DNA of 64,000 bases from Gammaproteobacteria bacterium (GTDB taxonomy: Bacteria; Gemmatimonadota; Gemmatimonadetes; Longimicrobiales; Gaopeijiaceae), in contig JAPPJO010000088.1 in the NCBI GenBank assembly GCA_028820325.1, positions 186,001 to 250,000 on the forward strand, written 5' to 3'. Below, in pieces: positions 46,096-56,589 of the stretch (position 1 is the first letter of the stretch; every line of letters starts with the position of its first letter). The notes under the pieces were generated by a model that was given only the letters and a program-made list of their open reading frames with translations, was not told the DNA's origin and searched no databases. Both the position numbers and the translations under genes were made by a program.

Positions 46096-48054
46096 GTGGG
46101 CTTTCTGAACCCTCTTTTCCTGGCTGCCGCCGCGGTGGTCGCGGTCCCGCTGATTCTTCATCTCTTCCACCGCCACGAGCTCCGCCGCGTCCCGTTCCCC
46201 GCGCTGCGCTATCTGCTGCGCGCCACGCGCGATCATGCGCGCACCATTCGCATCCGACAGCTGCTGCTGCTCCTCCTCCGGGTCGCCATCTGCCTTCTGC
46301 TCGTTCTGGCGGGGAGCCGGCTCTTCTGGAGGGGCGCCGGGGGCACGCACCAGCCTACCGCGCTGGTGATCATCCTGGACAACTCGCTCAGCTCCGGGCT
46401 GGTCCAGGGAGAACAGCGCGTGCTCGATCGACTGAAGGCACTGGCCCTCGAGACCCTCGACGAAGCCGGGCCCGAGGATCGCATCTGGGTGATGAGGGCG
46501 GGAGAGCCGTGGGATGTCGCAGTTCCGGGATCTCCCGTCCAGGCGCGGGCGCGCGTTCTCGAGACCCAGGTGAGCGGCGGACGAGGGGATCTCGCCGCCG
46601 CGATCGAGAGAGCCGGCGCCCTCGTCTCGGCGGCGCCGCTCGACGAAACCGAAATACAACTGCTGTCCGACCTGCAGGCCACGGCGTTCCCGGGCGACGC
46701 CCCCGTGGTGCTCCCCGCCGACACCCGTCTCCTGGTGTACCAGGCACCGTCCTCCGTGGAGGACAACCGTTACCTCAGGGAGGTACTGGTGGGCGGAGGT
46801 CTCGCACCCATGACGAACGAGCGCTCCCAGGTGTCCATCGCGGTCGGGGGCAGCGGGGAAGGCGCGGATACCCTGGCGGTGCGCCTGGTCGTGGGAGGGC
46901 GCACCGTCGGCGCGACCACCATCACGGCTGGATCGGAGGCGCTGCTCAACGTGGGCCCGTTCGCAGGAGGCGCCGTGAGCGGGTACGCCGAGATCGACCC
47001 GGACGCGCTGCGCGGCGACGACCGCCGTTTTTTCTCGGTGTCGGTGCGGCCTCCAGTGGGGGTGTCGCTCCGGGGGGATGGCGGCTTTTTCCTTGAGCAG
47101 GCGATCGAGGTGCTGGCTCGGGCGGGCCGGGCGCAACGAACCGCGGACGCAGCGGCCCAGGTACTCCTGAGCGTCGGCGGAGAAGGGTTGGACGGCCGGC
47201 CCGGCGGTTCCGCCGCAGTCGTGGTTCCGCCCTCCGACGGAGCGATGCTGCCCGCCCTCAATCGCCAACTCCTGCTGGCGGAGATCCCCTGGCGTTACGA
47301 GAGCGAGCCCGGCGCCGGCGAGATCGGGGTGGCCGACAACCGCCTGCCGGTCGCCCTCGACGAGGTGCGCATCGTCCGCCGCTATCGCCTGGTCGCCAAC
47401 GGCGAGGAAGCGGCGGGTGTGGTCCAGGCCACCCTCGACTCGGGCGAGCCCTGGATCGTGACCGGCAGCGCGCCGGGCGGACCCTATCTGCTGCTCGGCT
47501 CCCCGGTGGACGCAGAGGCCACCAGCCTGGCCGTGTCCGCCCCCATGCTGCCGCTGGTCGAATGGATGGTGTCGCGCTGGCCGTTCCAGAGCGACGGCAG
47601 GTCGTTCACCGTCGGGGATGTCCTGCCGATTCCGGCCGGAGTCGACGCCGTTGCCGATGCCGCCGGCGCGCGGACGCCGGCCGGCCCGGGGGCCCAGGTT
47701 GTCGCGCGCGCTCCGGGGCTCCATCGCCTTCTGGCCGGCGACTCCCTCGTGCGGCAGGTCGCGGTCAACCCGCCCGCGGCGGAATCGATCCTGGAGCCGA
47801 TCGCGGAGAGCGCCCTCGACGGGGTTCTGGGGGACGACTACGACCGGGCCGACGCCTCGTCCTGGCGGCGCCTGGTCTTCGCCAGCCGGCAGGGCACCGA
47901 GGTATGGCGCTGGCTCCTCGTCGCCGCACTGGTGCTGCTGCTCCTGGAATCCCGGGTTGCCGCCACCGGCCGGCGTACCAGCTCCTCGGGCGGCGGCGCC
48001 ATGTCGGGCTCCCGCGGCCCGTCCGCTTCCGGCCCTCTTCCGCGAACCGGATGA
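46096..48054 (+). CDS. BatA-like protein with N-terminal double-membrane domain
   Basis: A 652-residue protein. NPLFLAAAAVVAVPLILHLF and LLLLLLRVAICLLLVLAGS form the two N-terminal helices of the BatA/aerotolerance domain; HRHELRRVPFPALRYL is the typical first loop. A vWA-like ALVIILDNSLSS follows, then beta-rich domains and a C-terminal helix (LLVAALVLLLLESRV). With DUF58 it forms the membrane part of a MoxR-type chaperone system. The start is GTG 46096, and GGAG lies about 9 bases before it. The gene ends ATGA-overlapped with mfd. Confidence 0.85.
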   Translation: MGFLNPLFLAAAAVVAVPLILHLFHRHELRRVPFPALRYLLRATRDHARTIRIRQLLLLLLRVAICLLLVLAGSRLFWRGAGGTHQPTALVIILDNSLSSGLVQGEQRVLDRLKALALETLDEAGPEDRIWVMRAGEPWDVAVPGSPVQARARVLETQVSGGRGDLAAAIERAGALVSAAPLDETEIQLLSDLQATAFPGDAPVVLPADTRLLVYQAPSSVEDNRYLREVLVGGGLAPMTNERSQVSIAVGGSGEGADTLAVRLVVGGRTVGATTITAGSEALLNVGPFAGGAVSGYAEIDPDALRGDDRRFFSVSVRPPVGVSLRGDGGFFLEQAIEVLARAGRAQRTADAAAQVLLSVGGEGLDGRPGGSAAVVVPPSDGAMLPALNRQLLLAEIPWRYESEPGAGEIGVADNRLPVALDEVRIVRRYRLVANGEEAAGVVQATLDSGEPWIVTGSAPGGPYLLLGSPVDAEATSLAVSAPMLPLVEWMVSRWPFQSDGRSFTVGDVLPIPAGVDAVADAAGARTPAGPGAQVVARAPGLHRLLAGDSLVRQVAVNPPAAESILEPIAESALDGVLGDDYDRADASSWRRLVFASRQGTEVWRWLLVAALVLLLLESRVAATGRRTSSSGGGAMSGSRGPSASGPLPRTG

Positions 48055-51000
48055 ACGCGCGCGAGAACGCCATTCTCGACCTGATCGAGGCAACCGGGCC
48101 CTTCCGGTCCCTTCGAGCACGCCTCCCGAACGCCGGCCACGAGTTGTCCCTCGGCGGCGCGTGCGGATCACTGGGACATGCCGTGCTGGCCGCTCTGGTC
48201 CGTGCTACGCGAGATCGCGTGGTCGTGCTTCTCGCTCCGTCGCCGGACAGGGCGGTCGCCGCCGAGGCGGACCTGGAGGCCCTCGTGGGCCCGGATGCCG
48301 TGGCCGCCTACCCCCAGCGCGAGTCTCTTCCCTACGAGAGCGACGACTTCCACATCGAGATCGAGGGGCGCCGGGTCGAGGCGGTGGAAGCCGTGTTCGG
48401 CAACCGCTGCCGCCTGCTGGTGACCACGCTGCGCGCGCTCCAGGAGCGAGGCTCCTTCCCCACCCGCCTCACCCACCTGCACCTCACCCTGCGGACGGGC
48501 GCCGAGGTCGGGCTCACCGCTCTGGCGGAGCAACTCCGGGAGCGCGGTTTCCACAAGGCTCCGCTGGTGGAGGAAGTCGGTCAGTTCGCGGTGCGCGGGG
48601 GCATAGTGGACGTCTTCTCCTTCGGTTCCCCCGACCCGGTGCGCGTCGAGTTCATGGGTGACGAAATCGTTTCCATGCGCCGCTTCGACATCCTGGACCA
48701 GCGGTCCAGGGGGTCGGTCGCCGAGGTGCGCCTGCTCCCGGTCAGGCTGGGCGACGGCGGAGGTCCGGACGCGCCCGGCGCGCCCCGCTCCCTGCTCGAC
48801 CTGCTGCCGTCGGACACGCTGGTGGCGCGCTGGGCGGGCCACGACCTGAAGGCCTCCGCGGAGCACACATGGACGGAGGTGGAGCGCCGCCACGCCGAAG
48901 CCGTCGCGGGCGGAGACGAGCCCCCCCCGCCGGACACCGTCTGTCTTCGGCCCCGGGACCTGCTGGAGCGGCTGGCCGCCCTCCCCCGGCTGGTCGTCTC
49001 CCCTGCCGCGGGTGGCGAGATTCTCTTCGGCTCGGAGGCGCCGCCGGTCATCTCCCGTGACATGAAGCGGTTGAAGGAAGTGCTGCGGGCCGGCGCCGCC
49101 CGCGGCGACCGAACCCTCATCCTCTGCGACAACGAGGGGCAGATTCAGCGCCTGGAGGAGATTCTGGGCGGGCAGACGCGCCTTCCGGCGGGCGCCCAGC
49201 TCGCCGTGGGGGCGCTGGACGGGGGATTCATCCTGAACGACTCGGCCCCGCGCCTGCGCGTCCTCACCGACCATGAGATCTTCCTGCGCACGCGACGCAT
49301 TCGCCGGCGGCGCCGCTTTCGCGGCTCCGCTTCGCTCGAGAGCGTCGCGCAGCTCACCCCGGGGGACGCGGTCGTGCACATGGACCACGGCATCGGCCGC
49401 TTTCGCGGGCTGGAGCATGTCACCATCGGTGGCGAGGAGATCGAGTCGATTCTGATCGAGTACGCGGGGGCGGAGTACCTGCGCGTGCCCGTGTACCGGC
49501 TCGACCTGCTGGAGCGGTGGGTCGGCGGCACGGAGGGGGCGAAGCCTCCGCCGGTGCACCGCATCGGCGGGAAGCGCTGGAAGAATCTGCGCGCCCGCAC
49601 CGAGCAGGCCATCCGCAAGGTCGCCACCGAACTCCTCGAGCTCTACGCCCGCCGCGAGATGGCTCAAGGGCACGCTTTCGCGCCCGACACCCGCTGGCAG
49701 AGGGAAATGGAATCGTCGTTCCTCTACGAGGACACGCGCGATCAGCGGCGCGTGGTGGAAGACATCAAGCGGGACATGGAGGCGGCCACGCCCATGGACC
49801 GGCTGGTCTGCGGAGACGTGGGATACGGCAAGACCGAGGTGGCGATTCGCGCCGCCTTCAAGGCAGTCCAGGACGGCAGGCAGGTCGCCGTGCTCGCGCC
49901 CACCACCGTGCTGGTCGAGCAGCACGCGCGCACCTTCGGAGAGCGTCTCGCCGACTACCCGGTGACCATCGGGGCGCTCAACCGATTCCGGAGCCCGAAG
50001 GAGACCACCCGCCTGCTGGGGGAGTTGCGCCGCGGGACCCTCGACATCGCCATCGGCACCCACCGCCTGCTCTCCAAGGACGTCGTCTTCCGTGACCTCG
50101 GCCTCCTCGTCGTCGACGAAGAGCAGCGCTTCGGAGTCCGTCACAAGGAGCGTCTGAAGCGGCTGCGGGCCTCGGTCGACGTGCTCACCCTCACGGCGAC
50201 GCCCATTCCGCGCACCCTTCAGCTCTCCCTCGCCGGCCTGCGCAACCTGTCGCTGATCCGGACTCCGCCCCGCGACCGGGTCCCCATCACCACCCATGTC
50301 ATTCCGTGGAACGACCACATCCTGTACGACGGCCTGTGGCGGGAGCTCGACCGGGGCGGCCAGGTCTTCTTCCTCCACAACCGCGTTCAGACCATCCACA
50401 GCACGGCCGAGAAGGTGCGCGCGCTGGCGCCCGGCGCGGCCGTCGCCGTCGCCCACGGCCAGATGGGCGGCCGGCAGCTCGACCAGGTGATGCTCGGTTT
50501 CGTGAACGGTGACGTGGACGTTCTGGTCTGCACCGCCATCATCGAGAACGGCCTGGACGTTCCCAACGCCAACACCCTGATCGTCGACCGCGCCGACCGC
50601 TTCGGGCTCGCGCAGCTCTACCAGATCCGTGGCCGGGTCGGGCGCTCCGACCGACACGCGCACTGCTACCTGGTCGTCCCCGACGGCGTTTCCAGGGACG
50701 CCATGCGGCGCGTGCGCGTGCTCGAGCGCCACACCGACCTGGGGAGCGGCTACGCCGTGGCGATGCGCGACCTGGAGATGCGCGGCGCCGGCAACCTGCT
50801 CGGCGAGGACCAGTCGGGATACGCGCAGGCGGTCGGCGTCGACACCTACATGCGCCTTCTGCGCAAGACCGTGGAGCGCATGAAGCGGGGACGGACCGAC
50901 CAGCCCGCACCGCGCGATCCCGAGATCTCGCTCGCGGGATCGGCCTACCTGCCGGACAGCTACGTGCCCGATTCGGGACAGAAGCTCCACCTCTACCGCC

Positions 51001-51368
51001 GACTGTCGCGCATCACGACCAAGACCGGACTCGACGAGTTCGCCGCGGAGTTGCGCGACCGCTTCGGGACGCTGCCTCCGCCGGCCGACCGCCTGCTCGA
51101 CGGCCACGTGCTGCGCCTCCTCGGCCGCAAGATCGGCCTCCAGCGCATCATGGTGCGCGGACGCCGCGCGCGCCTCACCTTCCGGGACGACATGGTGCCC
51201 CGGCTCGCCGCCCTGGAGGAACCGCTTCGGGACCGATTGATCGCCGTGGAGGTACGCAGGATGTCGCCCCTCTCGCTGGTCCTCCGCCAGGAGGGCGCGG
51301 ACCCGCTGACCGCCACGCTGATCCGGGCGCTGGACCGGCTGTCGGCGAACCGCGCCCGGGCGGCCTGA
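48051..51368 (+). CDS. mfd: Transcription-repair coupling factor
   Basis: An 1105-residue Mfd. The N-terminal UvrB-like region has YPQRESLPYESDDFHIE and VRGGIVDVFSFG. The RNA-polymerase-interacting domain contains GDAVVHMDHGIGRFRGLE and YAGAEYLRVPVYRLDLLERW. The RecG-like translocase has Walker A GDVGYGKTEVAIRA, DEEQ box VVDEEQRFGVRHKE and LTATPIPRTLQLSLAGLR. The TRCF C-terminal domain ends the protein. It displaces stalled RNA polymerase and recruits UvrA. ATG 48051 overlaps the BatA-like stop. Confidence 0.97.
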   Translation: MNARENAILDLIEATGPFRSLRARLPNAGHELSLGGACGSLGHAVLAALVRATRDRVVVLLAPSPDRAVAAEADLEALVGPDAVAAYPQRESLPYESDDFHIEIEGRRVEAVEAVFGNRCRLLVTTLRALQERGSFPTRLTHLHLTLRTGAEVGLTALAEQLRERGFHKAPLVEEVGQFAVRGGIVDVFSFGSPDPVRVEFMGDEIVSMRRFDILDQRSRGSVAEVRLLPVRLGDGGGPDAPGAPRSLLDLLPSDTLVARWAGHDLKASAEHTWTEVERRHAEAVAGGDEPPPPDTVCLRPRDLLERLAALPRLVVSPAAGGEILFGSEAPPVISRDMKRLKEVLRAGAARGDRTLILCDNEGQIQRLEEILGGQTRLPAGAQLAVGALDGGFILNDSAPRLRVLTDHEIFLRTRRIRRRRRFRGSASLESVAQLTPGDAVVHMDHGIGRFRGLEHVTIGGEEIESILIEYAGAEYLRVPVYRLDLLERWVGGTEGAKPPPVHRIGGKRWKNLRARTEQAIRKVATELLELYARREMAQGHAFAPDTRWQREMESSFLYEDTRDQRRVVEDIKRDMEAATPMDRLVCGDVGYGKTEVAIRAAFKAVQDGRQVAVLAPTTVLVEQHARTFGERLADYPVTIGALNRFRSPKETTRLLGELRRGTLDIAIGTHRLLSKDVVFRDLGLLVVDEEQRFGVRHKERLKRLRASVDVLTLTATPIPRTLQLSLAGLRNLSLIRTPPRDRVPITTHVIPWNDHILYDGLWRELDRGGQVFFLHNRVQTIHSTAEKVRALAPGAAVAVAHGQMGGRQLDQVMLGFVNGDVDVLVCTAIIENGLDVPNANTLIVDRADRFGLAQLYQIRGRVGRSDRHAHCYLVVPDGVSRDAMRRVRVLERHTDLGSGYAVAMRDLEMRGAGNLLGEDQSGYAQAVGVDTYMRLLRKTVERMKRGRTDQPAPRDPEISLAGSAYLPDSYVPDSGQKLHLYRRLSRITTKTGLDEFAAELRDRFGTLPPPADRLLDGHVLRLLGRKIGLQRIMVRGRRARLTFRDDMVPRLAALEEPLRDRLIAVEVRRMSPLSLVLRQEGADPLTATLIRALDRLSANRARAA

Positions 51369-51447
51369 CCCGACGCCGGGATCTCAGCGAGCGAGCGCCG
51401 GGGAATCGCGGTACTATGCACGCAGGCATGACCATCGGGAGTGAAAC

Positions 51448-52905
51448 ATGAAGGTTCCTGTACACGGCATCCCACGGATCCCCGGCATCGTCTGCCTCGC
51501 GGCGCTCGCCGCGCTCGGCGGGTGTGGCGATTCCGCGCCGGGCGACGAAATCGTCGCGCGCGCCGCCGGCTACGAGCTGTCCGTGGACCAGACCGCCGAT
51601 CTGCTCGCGCGCCAGGCGCAACTTCCCGACCAGGCCGACGTGGTGGAGGCGATCGCCAGCCTGTGGATCGACTACACCCTGTTCGCCGTCGCCGCTCTGG
51701 AGGACTCGACCTTCCAGCACATCGACCTGCTCCCGCTGGTCCGTCAGGAGATCGAACAGGAGCTGGTGGCGCGCCTGCGCGAGCGCGTGATCCAGGTGGA
51801 CACCGCATTCACCGAAGAGCAGTTGCGACAGATCTACGAGGAGCAGGCGGCGGGGGTGGAACTGCGTGCGCGCCATATCCTCCTTTCGCTCGACCCGGGG
51901 GCGGACGCCGCCACCGCCGACAGCGTAATGGAGTTCGCCGGCGGCCTGCGCGAGAGGATCCTGGCGGGAGAGGACTTCGCGGCCCTGGCCGGAGAGTTCA
52001 GCCAGGACCCGGGAACCGCGACCCAGGGCGGAGACCTGGGATCCTTCCGGCGCGGCCAGATGGTTCCGGCCTTCGACTCCGCGGCGTTCGCTCTGGCGCC
52101 CGGCGAGGTGAGCGATCCCGTGCGCACGGGCTTCGGAGTCCACATCCTGCGGGTCGACGAGCGGACCCAGATCCCGTTCGAGGAAGCGCGCCCCCAGTTC
52201 GAGCCACAGCTCAAGCTCGGCCTGGTCAGCCAGGCCGAGGAAGCCTACCTGGGGCGCGTCTTGAGCCGCGCCGAAATGGAACCGGTAGACGGGGGCGCCG
52301 ACATCGCCCGTCAGCTGGCCGCGCGTCCCAGCCAGCGCCTCAGCCGCCGGGCCGCGGCCCGTGAGCTCTTCCGCTTCGAGGGGGGCGCGTACACGGCGTC
52401 GGACTTCCACCGCTTCCTGAACGAACAGGGACCTCCCTTCCGCGCGCAGGTGCGCAACGCGACCGATGACCAGCTGACCGGGCTGCTCGGAAACCTCGCC
52501 CAGAGCAAGGTCCTGGTGAACGAGGCGGAGCAGGCCGGCATCTCGCTCAGCGTTGTCGAGCAGGATTCGCTGCTCATGGTCGCCCGCACCCGCTTCACGC
52601 GCGCGGCGCGCGACCTGGAACTGACCAGCCTGACGCCGGCCGAAGGAGAATCCGCGCGGGACGCCGTCGAGGCCATCGTGCGTCGCGTCATGCAGCGCAT
52701 CGTCGACGGAGACGAGAACATTCCGGCTCTCGGACATCTCTCGTTCGCGCTGCGGGAGGAATACCGGGCCGACGTGTTCGAGAACAGCTTCACCGCGGTG
52801 ACCCAGCGCACCAGCGAGTTCAGGGTGATCCGGGGCCGCTCCCAGCCGATCCAGCCCCCGGACTCGCCGGTTGTGGCTCCCAACGCACCGCCGCCCGGCG
52901 ATTGA
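51448..52905 (+). CDS. Parvulin-type peptidyl-prolyl isomerase lipoprotein
   Basis: A 485-residue lipoprotein (lipobox AALGGC, Cys26). The rotamase domain is at about residues 145-235: [51 protein letters not shown] and [14 protein letters not shown] SurA-N-like helical part precedes it and a further helical region follows. It folds outer-membrane or exported proteins in the periplasm. GGGAGTG lies before ATG 51448. A second parvulin follows after 152 bp. Confidence 0.92.
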   Translation: MKVPVHGIPRIPGIVCLAALAALGGCGDSAPGDEIVARAAGYELSVDQTADLLARQAQLPDQADVVEAIASLWIDYTLFAVAALEDSTFQHIDLLPLVRQEIEQELVARLRERVIQVDTAFTEEQLRQIYEEQAAGVELRARHILLSLDPGADAATADSVMEFAGGLRERILAGEDFAALAGEFSQDPGTATQGGDLGSFRRGQMVPAFDSAAFALAPGEVSDPVRTGFGVHILRVDERTQIPFEEARPQFEPQLKLGLVSQAEEAYLGRVLSRAEMEPVDGGADIARQLAARPSQRLSRRAAARELFRFEGGAYTASDFHRFLNEQGPPFRAQVRNATDDQLTGLLGNLAQSKVLVNEAEQAGISLSVVEQDSLLMVARTRFTRAARDLELTSLTPAEGESARDAVEAIVRRVMQRIVDGDENIPALGHLSFALREEYRADVFENSFTAVTQRTSEFRVIRGRSQPIQPPDSPVVAPNAPPPGD

Positions 52906-53057
52906 AGGCGATGCCCGCGCAGGTGTCCCGGCGACCTCCGGATCCCGCGGCCGCGCGCTCCGGAACCCGTCGCCAGCACGGGGTTTACACGGGATCGAAG
53001 CCCGGATGCGCATTCCGCCCCCCGCTCCATCCCTCCATATCCGCAGGTCCAAACGGC

Positions 53058-54404
53058 ATGGCGAAGTCTCTTCTTGCGATCCCTGGCAGACTTTCCTCGC
53101 GGCATCTCCTCATCCTCGCACTGCTACTGTGCGCCGCCCCGGCGCGGGCACAGCAGCCGGGGAGCCTCCCGGAAGTCGTCGACGGCGTCGTGGCGATCGC
53201 CGGCGACTCGGTGATTCTGCGATCCGAGGTGCAGGAACGCCTGCTCCAGATGCGTGCCAGCGGCGCGCCCATGCCCGAAGATCCGGCGGGCATCATGCAG
53301 CTCCAGGATGAAATCGTCGAATCCCTCATCAACGAGCAGCTTCTCCTGCAGGCAGCCGAGAGCGACACCACCATCGTCGTATCCGACGAGGAACTGGAGG
53401 TCATCGTCCAGCAGGACCTGGACGAGCGCATGCGCAACGTGGGAGGAATGGGGCAGATGGTGGCCCTTCTCAGCGAGCAGGGCCTGAACCTGATCAGCTA
53501 CCGCGAGATGCTGAAGGAGCAGGCGCGCCGGCAGCGCCTGCAGTCGCTCTGGGTGGGCAGGAGACGCGCGGACATCGGTCCCATCGTGGTGACCGAAGGA
53601 GAGGTGCGCGCGTTCATCGACGCACAGCGCGATCAGCTTCCCAAACGCCCCGCCTCCATCATCTTCCGCCAGGTCCTCGTGCGCTCGGAGCCATCCGATT
53701 CCACCCGCGAGGCGGCCAGGCTGGAGGCCGAGCGCCTGCTGGGGCTCATCAACGAGGGAGAGGACTTCGAGGAACTTGCGCGCCGGTATTCCCGGGACCC
53801 GTCGAGCGCGGCGCAGGGCGGTGACCTCGGGTGGTTCCCGCGCGGACGCATGGTGCGTGAGTTCGAGGATGCCGCCTTCGGGATGTTCCAGGAGGGTCAG
53901 GTGAGCGACGTGGTCGAGACCGACTTCGGCGCGCACATCATCCGCGTCGACCGCATCAGCCTCGGGGAGCGGAGAGCGCGGCACATCCTCATCACCGCGG
54001 AAACCAACGCGGGGGACGAGGCGGCGGCGCAGGTATTGGCCGGCGAGATTCTCGAGCGGGCGCGGGCCGGCGAGTCCATGAGGGCCCTTCACGAGGAATA
54101 CGGCTACAAGGCCCAGCCGCCTCTGGATTCGCTCCAGATCTTCACGCCCCAGCTCGGCTCGCTCCCCCCGGGATACGTGGCCGAGATCGGATCCGCGGCG
54201 GACGGGGACGTGGTCGGCCCCATCGAGTTCGACGACCGGGGCAAGGTGTTTGCCGTGGTCAAGGTTCTCGAGACGCGGCCCGAGGGCGACTACACCTACG
54301 ACGATCTGCGGACCCGCGTGGAGGATCAGCTGCGCGAGACGAAGGTGCTCGACGAGATCATCGAAGAGCTGCGCGCGCGGGCGCATGTCGAGCTTCGCCC
54401 ATGA
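53058..54404 (+). CDS. surA: SurA-like periplasmic peptidyl-prolyl isomerase
   Basis: A 448-residue protein with a signal peptide ([19 protein letters not shown]). SurA-N region: [19 protein letters not shown] and [18 protein letters not shown]. The parvulin domain: [33 protein letters not shown] and [14 protein letters not shown]; a second, degenerate parvulin-like unit ([20 protein letters not shown]) follows. It assists outer-membrane protein assembly. pdxA lies 44 bp downstream, the same order as surA-pdxA in Enterobacteria, which supports the name. ATG 53058 gives the signal peptide. Confidence 0.88.
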   Translation: MAKSLLAIPGRLSSRHLLILALLLCAAPARAQQPGSLPEVVDGVVAIAGDSVILRSEVQERLLQMRASGAPMPEDPAGIMQLQDEIVESLINEQLLLQAAESDTTIVVSDEELEVIVQQDLDERMRNVGGMGQMVALLSEQGLNLISYREMLKEQARRQRLQSLWVGRRRADIGPIVVTEGEVRAFIDAQRDQLPKRPASIIFRQVLVRSEPSDSTREAARLEAERLLGLINEGEDFEELARRYSRDPSSAAQGGDLGWFPRGRMVREFEDAAFGMFQEGQVSDVVETDFGAHIIRVDRISLGERRARHILITAETNAGDEAAAQVLAGEILERARAGESMRALHEEYGYKAQPPLDSLQIFTPQLGSLPPGYVAEIGSAADGDVVGPIEFDDRGKVFAVVKVLETRPEGDYTYDDLRTRVEDQLRETKVLDEIIEELRARAHVELRP

Positions 54405-54423
54405 GCGGCTCCGCCTGAGCTTC

Positions 54424-54440
54424 CGCTGCGTAGCGCAGCG
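54424..54440 (+). other. Hairpin between surA-like and pdxA genes
   Basis: CGCTGCG-TAG-CGCAGCG is a perfect 7-bp stem with a 3-base loop, in the 44-bp gap. pdxA begins 9 bases after it. It may attenuate readthrough or hide the pdxA start; there is no U tract. Confidence 0.5.
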
Positions 54441-54448
54441 CGACTGAC

Positions 54449-55450
54449 GTGACGTCGCTTGCCCCCGCCCCGCGCGCACGACTCGCCGTGACCCTCGGCG
54501 ACCCGCGCGGCATCGGACCCGAGGTGATGTCGGTGGCTGCCCGCCGTTTCGTGGAGGAAGACCCGGGCACCGAGTTGCTGGTGCTGGGACCGGCGGGCGC
54601 GGACCCGGGTGTGGGCGAATACCACTCCATGGGGAAGTGGGACGGCACCGAGCTGAGCGCGGGACAAGTGTCGCTTGCGGCGCTGGAGACGGGGGTCGAA
54701 CTCGCGATGGAGGGTGCCGTGGCCGGGATCGTGACCGGACCGGTGCACAAACCCGCGCTGCAGGCGGCCGGGAGCCGCCACCCGGGCCAGACCGAGCTGC
54801 TGGAGGCGCTCGCCGGGGCGGACGAGTCCGGAATGCTCATGTGTGCCGAGCGGACGCGCCTGGGAGCTCCCCTGCGTGTCCTGCTGGCCACACGGCACAT
54901 CGCGCTGGCGCAGGTCGCCGCGCACGTGACGGTAGACGTGCTGGTACGGCAGGCCCGCCTTCTGGTCGCGGGGCTGCGAACGGACTGGGCCATCGCCGAG
55001 CCGCGCGTCGCGCTGTGCGCCCTCAACCCCCACGCCTCCGATGGCGGCCTCTTCGGCGACGAGGAGGAGCGGGTGTACGCGCCCGCGCTCGAGGCGCTCG
55101 CGCGGAAAGCCGGAAGGGTGGCCGGCCCCCTCCCCGCCGACACCGTGTTCGTGCGCGCCCTGCGGGGCGAGTTCGACGCGGTCGTCGCCCCCTATCACGA
55201 TGTGGCCATGGCAGCCCTCAAGACGGTCTCCTTCGGCACCGGGGTCAACGTCACCCTTGGGCTGCCCTTCGTGCGCACCTCCCCCGACCACGGCACCGCC
55301 TTCGACATTGCCGGCCGGGGAGTGGCGGACGCCACCTCCGCGCTGGAGGCGTTGCGGCTTGCGACCCGCGTCGCCGCCAACCGGGCGACCACCTCCCGCG
55401 GTGCCGCAGCGCCCGCAGGCCCATCCGCGGCGCCCTCCGCGACCCTGTGA
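54449..55450 (+). CDS. pdxA: 4-hydroxythreonine-4-phosphate dehydrogenase
   Basis: A 333-residue PdxA, which oxidises 4-phosphohydroxy-threonine in the pyridoxal-phosphate pathway. LAVTLGDPRGIGPEV opens it; TGPVHKPALQAAGSRHPGQT is the substrate loop. The metal-binding histidines are in that loop, in VVAPYHDVAMAALK, and in PFVRTSPDHGTAFDIAGRG. GTG 54449 is the only suitable start. The stop overlaps holB (GTGA). The window's several PLP enzymes would use the product, though no special link is implied. Confidence 0.95.
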   Translation: MTSLAPAPRARLAVTLGDPRGIGPEVMSVAARRFVEEDPGTELLVLGPAGADPGVGEYHSMGKWDGTELSAGQVSLAALETGVELAMEGAVAGIVTGPVHKPALQAAGSRHPGQTELLEALAGADESGMLMCAERTRLGAPLRVLLATRHIALAQVAAHVTVDVLVRQARLLVAGLRTDWAIAEPRVALCALNPHASDGGLFGDEEERVYAPALEALARKAGRVAGPLPADTVFVRALRGEFDAVVAPYHDVAMAALKTVSFGTGVNVTLGLPFVRTSPDHGTAFDIAGRGVADATSALEALRLATRVAANRATTSRGAAAPAGPSAAPSATL

Positions 55451-56589
55451 CGCTGCCGCCGGTTACGGGGCACGAGCCGGCGCGCTCGACGTTCGCCGGA
55501 GCGCACGCAAGAGATTCCCTCCCGGCCGCGCTCCTGATCCACGGCCTCGCGGGAACCGGCAAGCAACGCATCGCCCTGTGGCTCGGCCAGTTGCTCCACT
55601 GCGAGATCCCGAACGCCCGGGGCCCGTGCGCCCGCTGCCGCGCCTGCCGGATGGCCGTCCGGCTGCAGCACCCCGACCTGCACTGGTTCTTCCCCCTGCC
55701 GCGCCCCAAGCGCGCCAGCGGAGCGGAGCGGATGGTGGCCGCCCTGGAGGAGGCCCGCGCGGCCGCCCTGGAAGCCGTTCGGCGCAAGCCCCTCCGCCCC
55801 ACCCACAGCGACCAGCCACGGGGCATCTACCTCGGCGCCGTCACCACCATCCGCCGCATGGCGCTCAAGCGCCCGTCCCTGGGCGAGCGGCAGACCTTCG
55901 TCATCGGCAACGCGGAGGAACTCATCCCCCAGGAAGCGAGCGACCAGGCGGCCAACGCCCTGCTCAAGCTGCTGGAGGAGCCGCCCGCCGGCACGACCTT
56001 CATCCTTACTTCGAGCGAGCCCGGCCGGCTGCTCCCCACCATCCGGTCGCGCACGGTCCCCTTCCACCTCGGCCCCCTGCCCGTCGAGCAGGTGGAACGC
56101 TTCCTGGTGGAGACCGCCGGAGCGCCCGCCGCCGACGCCCGCCTGGCCGCCGCGCTGTCGCGCGGCTCGATCGGGCGCGCCCTGGCCTACCTGCCGGCAG
56201 ACGGCGAGCCGGGCCCGCTCGAGCACGAGCGGGCCCGGGCGCGCCATCTGCTGGAAGCCGCCCTGGACGGCGGCATCGGCGCCGCCGCCACGGCGGCGAG
56301 CGGGGTCGGGGTGTCGGGCGCGCGCGGGATGCTCGGCCTGTTCGGCGCGCTGGAGGACTGGCTGCGCGACCTGGCAGCGGTGGCGACCGGCGCACCCGCC
56401 TTCAACCAGGACGCCGGGCCCTTCCTCGAACAGGCCGTCGCACGGCGGAACATACACCCCGAGGGCGTCGCGCGGGCCGTGGCGGAGGTGGAGCAGGCCA
56501 AGCACCTCGCGGCCAGCAACGTCAACCCCCAGCTCCTCGTCTACGGCATGGTGCGCGATGCTTCCGCGGCCCTGGAGACACGCACATGA
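55447..56589 (+). CDS. holB: DNA polymerase III delta-prime subunit
   Basis: A 380-residue clamp-loader AAA+ protein. LLIHGLAGTGKQRIALWLGQ is the Walker-A-like loop; zinc module Cys residues are in CEIPNARGPCARCRACRMA; QAANALLKLLEEPPAGTTFI with the SRC-like IRSRTVPFHLGPL follows. The C-terminal collar domain is helical. It differs from DnaX in lacking a full ATPase signature, as expected for delta-prime. GTG 55447 overlaps the pdxA stop, and its stop overlaps moaC. Confidence 0.9.
   Translation: MTLPPVTGHEPARSTFAGAHARDSLPAALLIHGLAGTGKQRIALWLGQLLHCEIPNARGPCARCRACRMAVRLQHPDLHWFFPLPRPKRASGAERMVAALEEARAAALEAVRRKPLRPTHSDQPRGIYLGAVTTIRRMALKRPSLGERQTFVIGNAEELIPQEASDQAANALLKLLEEPPAGTTFILTSSEPGRLLPTIRSRTVPFHLGPLPVEQVERFLVETAGAPAADARLAAALSRGSIGRALAYLPADGEPGPLEHERARARHLLEAALDGGIGAAATAASGVGVSGARGMLGLFGALEDWLRDLAAVATGAPAFNQDAGPFLEQAVARRNIHPEGVARAVAEVEQAKHLAASNVNPQLLVYGMVRDASAALETRT

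Noticed and set aside
48168..51107. 979-residue open frame antisense to mfd
   Set aside because: Every signature of Mfd is on the plus strand; the antisense frame is rich in Arg/Gly/Ala with no domain, as expected for third-position GC bias.
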